Positions 7,506 to 11,717 of a stretch of DNA of 11,717 nt are shown one piece after another. Position 1 is the first letter of the stretch. The number at the start of each line of letters is the position of its first letter. The stretch covers positions 1 through 11,717 of the forward strand of contig JAFZAR010000280.1 of the NCBI GenBank assembly GCA_017557085.1, written 5' to 3'. Position numbers and translations under genes: made by a program. This DNA comes from Verrucomicrobiota bacterium. Its GTDB lineage: Bacteria > Verrucomicrobiota > Verrucomicrobiia > Limisphaerales > UBA1412. The notes beneath the pieces were generated by a model. It was not told the origin of the DNA. It saw nothing but the letters and a program-made list of their open reading frames with translations, and searched no databases.

Positions 7506-7535
7506 TTTATGTTCGCCCCTAATAGCCATTTTCAA
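7506..7535 (-). promoter_or_regulatory. Candidate sigma-70 promoter for the export operon
   Basis: On the minus strand TTGAAA (7535-7530) and CATAAA (7511-7506) are separated by 18 nt. They match 5/6 and 4/6 of the sigma-70 -35 and -10 consensus. Transcription would begin near 7499, giving a leader of about 30 nt before the beta-barrel ATG. This is only a consensus match, and the sigma-factor preferences of this phylum are uncertain. Confidence 0.35.
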
Positions 7536-7545
7536 AGGAGCAACA

Positions 7546-7590
7546 GAATCATGACACCACTATGATTCCTATCGCGTCAAAACATGACGC
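7546..7590. promoter_or_regulatory. Two adjacent dyads in the divergent intergenic region
   Basis: GAATCAT (7546-7552) and ATGATTC (7562-7568) form a perfect 7-bp inverted repeat around a 9-nt spacer. Six bases further, GCGTCA (7574-7579) and TGACGC (7585-7590) form a perfect 6-bp inverted repeat around 5 nt. An ATGAC word occurs in both (7551 and 7584), each followed by a CTAT. The pair lies just upstream of the candidate export-operon promoter and over 90 bp upstream of the ilvD promoter. A dimeric regulator site is plausible but unproven. Confidence 0.35.
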
Positions 7591-7686
7591 ACCCCTATTC
7601 TCGCAGGTATTCTTATAAAATTCAATAAGTTTTTTATAAACAGCAAATTTATAAAATTTTAAATGATAGAAAATTGGCTTTGGAAG

Positions 7687-7715
7687 GTGACAAAATCGTT
7701 TCTGGCATGTAAACT
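7687..7715 (+). promoter_or_regulatory. Candidate sigma-70 promoter for ilvD-gmk-coaC
   Basis: GTGACA (7687-7692) and TAAACT (7710-7715) are separated by 17 nt and match the -35 and -10 consensus at 5/6 and 4/6. The start of transcription would be near 7722, about 45 nt before the ilvD ATG. This leader is too short for a classical leader-peptide attenuator. It is supported by consensus match only. Confidence 0.35.
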
Positions 7716-7766
7716 GAACGGAGCGGGGATCTATCGGAAAAAAGAGTCCCATTGAAAATTTTATTT

Positions 7767-10046
7767 ATGCGTTCAGATATCATCAAAAAGGGTTTCGAGC
7801 ACGCGCCTCATCGCGGGTTGCTGCGTGCTACCGGAGCCATCACATCGGAAGAGGATTTCAATAAACCTTTTATCGCGATCGCGAATAGTCACATCGATAT
7901 TATTCCCGGTCATGCTCATTTGAATGAAGTGGGACAGATGGTCAAGCAGGCTGTGAGAGAAGCCGGCGGCATCCCGTTTGTTTTTAACACGATCGGAGTG
8001 GATGACGGCATCGCGATGGGACACACCGGGATGAAATACTCGTTGCCCAGTCGTGAGCTGATCGCCGATTGCATGGAGACGATGCTTCGGGCTCATTGCT
8101 TTGATGGGCTGATCTGCATTCCGAACTGCGACAAGATTGTTCCCGGTATGCTGATGGCTTCTATGAGAGTGAATCTGCCGACGATTTTTGTCAGTGGTGG
8201 ACCGATGGCCGCTGGCGTTATGCGGCGTGAATCGGGTGAGACTCCTTTCACTTTAGCGCAGAAAGCAGCGGACTTGATCTCTATTACCAAGGGAGTAGGA
8301 GCCAAACAAGCCGGACAGATCACAGAAGCCCAGCTGGAGGAACTGGAACGGAATGCTTGTCCCGGCTGCGGTTCCTGTTCAGGAATGTTTACGGCGAACA
8401 GCATGAACTGCTTGTGCGAAGCTTTGGGAATGGCTCTGCCCGGCAATGGCACGATTCTAGCGACTTCCAAGGAGCGTGAAGCTCTCTATACAGCAGCGGC
8501 CAGACAAATCATCCGCCTGATTGAGATGGATCTGAAACCGAGGGATATAGCGACTTTGGAAGCACTTGACAACGCACTGGCTTTGGATGTGGCGATGGGC
8601 GGTTCCACGAATACCATTTTGCATACATTGGCTATCGCTCGTGAGGCCGGTATCGAGTACGATATTGATCGGATCGATCAAATCTCCCGTCGGGTGCCTT
8701 GTTTGTGCAAAGTTTCTCCGTCCAGTGATTATCATGTGCAGGATGTTCACCGGGCAGGCGGTATCCATACCATTTTGGGTGAACTGCGCCGTATTGATGA
8801 GGCTAACGGTTTCATGAATGGAGAGTACATCCATGGTGGAACACCAACAGAAAAACCGATTTTGAATCTGAATGCCAAGACTGTTACCGGCAAGACTCTT
8901 GGAGAAAATATTGATGATTGGGATATGCGTTCCGGCCGCCGTTTGCGCAAAGCGGAGGTCGTCCGCTGTTCCGGCGCGTGTGCTCAGGCCGATTCAGAGG
9001 GACGTTTAGGACGGAGACCCGTTGAATTTTTGACAGGAGATCCAACCGGAGTTCTCTTATGGAGGATCGCGGCTGCATGGAATTTGGCGGACGCTTATGC
9101 TTTCACTGCTGTGATGGAGGAAAGGGGGCAGGTCAAACTCTCTGCGGAAAATGTTCTGAAGGGCGAAGTAAATATTTTGTCCGGCATCAGTGATTATCTG
9201 AAAGCCAATCAGCCGACCATTCGCGCGGAGCTGGCAATGGGACCCAGTCAGACACCGGGCATCCTCTTGTGGAAATACGCAGGAGGAACGAAGACCCGTT
9301 TCGGTGTGCTGCGCGGTACTCTGGGCAAGCAGGATTGTTTTCGTTCGTTGACTCTGGAGACAGATGAAAAGAAAGTTGCCCGTTTTGAACCGGCTGGCAT
9401 TGTTCCTTACGATTCCACATTCCGTTTTGATCCCAAAGACTGCATCCGCGATAAAGCTCATGCTTATACCAAAGACGGCGGACTTTCCGTTCTTTATGGA
9501 CAGCTGGCACCGGAAGGCTGTGTGATCAAGACCGCCGGTATTTCTCAAGGATTCAAAGACAACTGCGGAGCGGACTTTGTATTTGAAGGACCTTGTGTTA
9601 TTTTCGAGAGCCAGGAAGAAGCATGTGAAGGTATCCTGGGCGGCAAGGTCAAAGAAGGCGACATCGTCATCATCCGCAATGAAGGTCCGCGCGGCGGTCC
9701 GGGTATGCAGGAAATGCTTTCACCCACCAGTTACATCGTGGGAATGGGCTTAGGAGATAAAGTGGCTTTGATCACGGACGGTCGTTTCAGTGGCGGTACC
9801 TCCGGAGCCTGCATTGGTCATGTCTCGCCCGAAGCGGCTGAAGGCGGCCCGATTGGTTTGCTGAAACAAGGTGACCGGTTGAGGATCGATTTTCCGAATC
9901 GCAAGATCGACATTCTGGTAGATGCGGCGGAATTGGAAAAACGCAAAGAGACATGGAAACCGCTGAAGCGGGAAGTGACCGGTTGGCTGGCTCGGTATCA
10001 GAAACTGGTCAGCAATGCCAGCAAAGGTGGTATTCTGTTAGGTTAA
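7767..10046 (+). CDS. ilvD: Dihydroxy-acid dehydratase with a ~150-residue internal insertion
   Basis: IlvD converts 2,3-dihydroxy-3-methyl acids to 2-keto acids in valine, isoleucine and pantothenate-precursor synthesis, using an iron-sulfur cluster. The ATG at 7767 gives the canonical MRSDxxKKG start; an in-frame TTG at 7752 would add five residues. Numbered from the ATG, recognisable blocks are GVDDGIAMGH (77-86, the E. coli-like Asp form), the cluster/carbamyl-lysine motif NCDK (120-123), CPGCGSCSGMF (198-208), AMGGSTNT (276-283), DVHRAGG (326-332), then CIRDKAHAYTKDGG (559-572), GGPGMQEM (643-650) and DGRFSGGTSG (671-680). The length is 759 residues, against 616 for E. coli and about 560 for the shorter class. 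The excess lies between GKTLGENIDDW (375-385) and CIRDKAHAY, at about 386-540. All flanking catalytic motifs are intact, so the enzyme is probably active. gmk follows after 10 nt. A related sugar-acid dehydratase is possible but less likely given the motif match. Confidence 0.9.
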   Translation: MRSDIIKKGFEHAPHRGLLRATGAITSEEDFNKPFIAIANSHIDIIPGHAHLNEVGQMVKQAVREAGGIPFVFNTIGVDDGIAMGHTGMKYSLPSRELIADCMETMLRAHCFDGLICIPNCDKIVPGMLMASMRVNLPTIFVSGGPMAAGVMRRESGETPFTLAQKAADLISITKGVGAKQAGQITEAQLEELERNACPGCGSCSGMFTANSMNCLCEALGMALPGNGTILATSKEREALYTAAARQIIRLIEMDLKPRDIATLEALDNALALDVAMGGSTNTILHTLAIAREAGIEYDIDRIDQISRRVPCLCKVSPSSDYHVQDVHRAGGIHTILGELRRIDEANGFMNGEYIHGGTPTEKPILNLNAKTVTGKTLGENIDDWDMRSGRRLRKAEVVRCSGACAQADSEGRLGRRPVEFLTGDPTGVLLWRIAAAWNLADAYAFTAVMEERGQVKLSAENVLKGEVNILSGISDYLKANQPTIRAELAMGPSQTPGILLWKYAGGTKTRFGVLRGTLGKQDCFRSLTLETDEKKVARFEPAGIVPYDSTFRFDPKDCIRDKAHAYTKDGGLSVLYGQLAPEGCVIKTAGISQGFKDNCGADFVFEGPCVIFESQEEACEGILGGKVKEGDIVIIRNEGPRGGPGMQEMLSPTSYIVGMGLGDKVALITDGRFSGGTSGACIGHVSPEAAEGGPIGLLKQGDRLRIDFPNRKIDILVDAAELEKRKETWKPLKREVTGWLARYQKLVSNASKGGILLG
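8922..9386 (+). other. Unassigned inserted domain within IlvD
   Basis: This in-frame segment (about residues 386-540 of IlvD) separates the N-terminal cluster-binding part from the C-terminal swivel domain, at the linker where E. coli-type IlvD has only a few dozen residues. It begins in a basic stretch (RSGRRLRKAEVVR) with a nearby CSGAC, continues through PTGVLLWRIA, a helix-like AENVLKGEVNILSGISDYLK, then TPGILLWKYA, and ends near DEKKVARFEPAG. I do not recognise a family. It is not an intein: there is no Cys/Ser at the start and no His-Asn-Cys/Ser/Thr at the end. Its base composition and codon look match the rest of the gene. The boundaries are approximate. Confidence 0.7.
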
Positions 10047-10056
10047 TAATCACGGG

Positions 10057-10704
10057 ATGGAATTTCTCAACAGTAAACCGATTTTTCTGGTCGTTTCAGC
10101 TCCCAGCGGCGGAGGCAAAACAACCGTGTGCAACCGACTGCTGGCTTCTGATTTGGGGCTGCAGCGCGCCATCACTTGTACGACGCGCGCTCCCAGACCG
10201 GGTGAAGTTGATGGCAAGGATTATTATTTCCTGACAAAGGATCAGTTTGAATCCAAGAAAGCCGCGGATGAATTTCTGGAATGGGCCAATGTTTATGGAA
10301 ATTTCTACGGCACACTGAAGAGCGAAATCATTCGCCGTCTGGAGTTGGGACAAGATGTTATCGTTTCCGTAGATGTGCAGGGAGTGGCATCCATTGCCAA
10401 GATGGCCAAGAACGATCCTGTTTTGTCTGCTTCCTTTGTTTCTTTATTCATCGCTTTGCCAAGCGTGGAAGCTTTGCGCAAACGGTTGGAGGGACGGGGG
10501 AGTGATTCTTCCGAAGTGATCCAGAAGCGATTGGATACAGCTCGCGCGGAGATGCAGACTTGCGGCGGTTTTGATTATATCCTCCTGAGTGGAAGCATGG
10601 ATGAGGATTATGAAAGAGCTTACGCGGTTGTGCTGGCTGAGAAAATGAAACGCTCCCGCGTCAGTCAGAGCGATTTGGAAAAATACATCGGCTTGTTTCA
10701 CTGA
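10057..10704 (+). CDS. gmk: Guanylate kinase
   Basis: This 215-residue cytoplasmic enzyme transfers phosphate from ATP to GMP to make GDP. The P-loop is SAPSGGGKTT (14-23; SAPSGAGKS is the common form). The GMP-binding region follows as TTRAPRPGEVDGKDYYF (42-58), with FLEWANVYGNFYGT at 73-86 and the VDVQG strand at 105-109. The lid region has RKRLEGRGSDS (141-151) followed by RLDTARAEM (158-166). Length and motif order are normal for the family. The start is 10 nt after the ilvD stop, so co-transcription is likely. In many bacteria gmk is followed by rpoZ and coaBC; here coaC follows directly and rpoZ is absent. Confidence 0.95.
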   Translation: MEFLNSKPIFLVVSAPSGGGKTTVCNRLLASDLGLQRAITCTTRAPRPGEVDGKDYYFLTKDQFESKKAADEFLEWANVYGNFYGTLKSEIIRRLELGQDVIVSVDVQGVASIAKMAKNDPVLSASFVSLFIALPSVEALRKRLEGRGSDSSEVIQKRLDTARAEMQTCGGFDYILLSGSMDEDYERAYAVVLAEKMKRSRVSQSDLEKYIGLFH

Positions 10705-10735
10705 CACGGAAAATAATTGGATTTTGATTGATGAT

Positions 10736-11323
10736 ATGAATACAACACCCATCAAGACAGCTCATGTAGTGGTCGGAGTGACCGGCTCTATCGCGGCGCA
10801 CAAAGCGATCGATCTGGTGAGTCTTTTGACTCATTGGAACAGTGAAAACGTGCGTTGTGAGGTGAGAGTCGTGATGACGGCTGACGCACAGAAATTCGTT
10901 ACGGAAGTCCCGTTTCGTACACTGTCGAGAAATGCCGTGGTGCGGGATCTCTATGAAAGCGATGAACAGTGGAGCCCCCGCCATATCGCACTGGCAGATT
11001 GGGCAGATCTGCTCGTGATCGCGCCGGCAACGGCGAACACGATCGCCAAGCTGGCTTGCGGCATCGCGGACAACGCATTGACCTGTTTGGCGCTGGCGTT
11101 ACATCAGGAGACAGGAATGCTGATCGCTCCGGCGATGAACGGGCGAATGTGGCAGCATCCGGCAACGGAAGAAAATGTGAGCATCTTGAAAAATCGAGGT
11201 GTGGAGTTTATTGGTCCTGATGAAGGATTGCAGGCGTGCGGTTATTCAGGAAAAGGCCGTATGAGCCCGGTGGATCAGATCGCCGATCGTGTCAGACAGA
11301 TGCTGTCTGAAAGGGGTATTTAA
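10736..11323 (+). CDS. coaC: Phosphopantothenoylcysteine decarboxylase (CoaC domain only)
   Basis: This 195-residue FMN-dependent flavoprotein decarboxylates 4'-phospho-N-pantothenoylcysteine to 4'-phosphopantetheine in coenzyme A synthesis. The HFCD-family flavoprotein motifs are all present: GVTGSIAAHKA (14-24), the catalytic His in RHIALADWAD (His83), IAPATANTIAKLA (95-107), the PAMNGRMW substrate motif (132-139) and the catalytic Cys in ACGYSGKGRM (Cys168). In most bacteria CoaC is fused to the CTP-dependent synthetase CoaB; this gene ends after the CoaC domain. CoaB must therefore be encoded elsewhere. The ATG at 10736 is chosen; a TTG at 10724 in frame would add four residues. It starts 31 nt after gmk stops. 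Its stop codon is 2 nt from the stop of the convergent protease gene, leaving no room for a separate terminator. Confidence 0.9.
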   Translation: MNTTPIKTAHVVVGVTGSIAAHKAIDLVSLLTHWNSENVRCEVRVVMTADAQKFVTEVPFRTLSRNAVVRDLYESDEQWSPRHIALADWADLLVIAPATANTIAKLACGIADNALTCLALALHQETGMLIAPAMNGRMWQHPATEENVSILKNRGVEFIGPDEGLQACGYSGKGRMSPVDQIADRVRQMLSERGI

Positions 11324-11325
11324 AC

Positions 11326-11715
11326 TTACGGCTTGTAGCCGAATTTTTTCAAAACAGAGCTTTGAGCTTCGGCCGCGCTTTTACCGGTGGCGGCCATTTC
11401 AGCTGCGACCAGAGTAGAGAAATAGATCGTGGAAACAGATGTTCCCGTAGTCAGGTACCAGGAATCATCAAAATAGAAGAGCCCGGTCCCGGCTGTAGCC
11501 GCGTCCACAAAATTTCCGTAATTCGCGTAGGGGGCGATTTGTCCCCGTTCCAAGGCGGTAACACCAACTACACCCTTGTAGCCGGCCGGGTAAGTTATTT
11601 GGCCGGTGGGTTCATTCCCGGCAGCTGCGGCAATCGTTCTTCCGTTTGCGAGTGCGCCCTGAATAGCATCGTTCAAATAGGGTGAATATCCGTCACCGCT
11701 CAGGCTGATATTGAT
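11326..11715 (-). CDS. C-terminal part of a subtilisin-like (S8) serine protease (partial)
   Basis: About 129 residues are visible and the frame stays open to the window edge. The order of motifs matches the end of a peptidase S8 domain: a strand INISLSGDG, the helix YLNDAIQGALANG, the oxyanion-hole segment IAAAAGNE (Asn), ITYPAGYKGVVGVTA, the YANYGNFVDAA strand and the catalytic-Ser loop TTGTSVSTIYF. The Ser is present, but the usual GTSMAxPH context is altered: positions after Ser read V-S-T-I, without the conserved Pro and His. The Asp and His of the triad would lie upstream, outside the window. The protein ends soon after the Ser helix (KKFGYKP), so it has no C-terminal domain. It could be an active protease with a divergent Ser loop or a degenerate one. 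Confidence 0.8.
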   Translation of the reverse strand: MNISLSGDGYSPYLNDAIQGALANGRTIAAAAGNEPTGQITYPAGYKGVVGVTALERGQIAPYANYGNFVDAATAGTGLFYFDDSWYLTTGTSVSTIYFSTLVAAEMAATGKSAAEAQSSVLKKFGYKP

Positions 11716-11717
11716 GA

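Larger units (their letters stand above)
7470..7766. other. Divergent intergenic region between the export operon and ilvD
   Basis: About 297 bp lie between the start codons of the minus-strand beta-barrel gene and plus-strand ilvD. The region holds candidate promoters in both directions, two short dyads at 7546-7590, and a very A/T-rich block at about 7612-7676 with repeated TTTATAAA-like words. No RNA gene or convincing small protein is seen. A 67-codon minus-strand frame (7549-7752) has no supporting feature. Confidence 0.6.

Noticed and set aside
7549..7752. 67-codon minus-strand frame in the divergent intergenic region
   Set aside because: Its start overlaps the ilvD start region, it has no ribosome-binding site, its composition follows the A/T-rich DNA, and no motif is seen.
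8922..9386. Intein in IlvD
   Set aside because: The insert does not begin with Cys or Ser at a splice junction, does not end in His-Asn before Cys/Ser/Thr, and has no visible intein blocks.
9057..9548. 163-codon minus-strand frame overlapping the IlvD insertion
   Set aside because: I considered whether the insert might be a separate antisense gene. The plus-strand frame is continuous with IlvD on both sides and the antisense translation shows no domain.
1..11717. tRNA, rRNA, CRISPR array, insertion sequence or defence system
   Set aside because: I looked for cloverleaf-like segments, regularly spaced repeats, transposase motifs and terminal inverted repeats and saw none.

Overview
This window looks like chromosomal DNA from a Gram-negative bacterium of the PVC group, most likely a Lentisphaerota, Kiritimatiellota or Verrucomicrobiota member. 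The taxonomic call is an inference. It rests on a Tat-exported Gfo/Idh/MocA oxidoreductase of the type expanded in these phyla, a secreted LamG-like protein, a ROK kinase with an atypical cysteine motif, outer-membrane polysaccharide export genes, and weak or absent Shine-Dalgarno sequences before most genes. No mobile element, CRISPR array, tRNA or rRNA is visible.

Layout. (1) Positions 1-549: the 3' end of a large secreted protein with a LamG/concanavalin-A-like fold, closed by a strong intrinsic terminator. (2) 589-2965: two plus-strand carbohydrate genes, a Tat-signal Gfo/Idh/MocA oxidoreductase and a ROK-family sugar kinase. A terminator lies between them and a bidirectional terminator (2985-3018) ends the block. 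(3) 3037-7469, minus strand: a three-gene exopolysaccharide export operon read in the order outer-membrane beta-barrel, short polysaccharide export (OPX/Wza-like) protein, and fused Wzz/BY-kinase (Wzc-like). (4) 7470-7766: a divergent intergenic region with candidate promoters for both sides and two adjacent dyads. (5) 7767-11323, plus strand: a housekeeping cluster of ilvD (branched-chain amino acids), gmk (guanylate kinase) and a stand-alone coaC (coenzyme A). (6) 11326-11717, minus strand: the C-terminal end of a subtilisin-like protease that runs off the window and converges on coaC.

How the genes work together. The export trio can form an envelope-spanning route: a tyrosine-autokinase co-polymerase in the inner membrane, a short periplasmic OPX ring, and a separate beta-barrel as the outer-membrane pore. 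The OPX protein appears to lack the C-terminal membrane helix of E. coli Wza. This fits the composite OPX/beta-barrel arrangement known from Myxococcus. The oxidoreductase, kinase and LamG protein fit a saccharide-degrading lifestyle. ilvD, gmk and coaC are core metabolism.

The most unusual features are an in-frame insertion of about 150 residues inside IlvD, which I cannot assign to a family and which contains a weak internal repeat, and the C-terminal tail of the BY-kinase, where two tyrosine clusters flank a strongly basic stretch and an acidic end follows.
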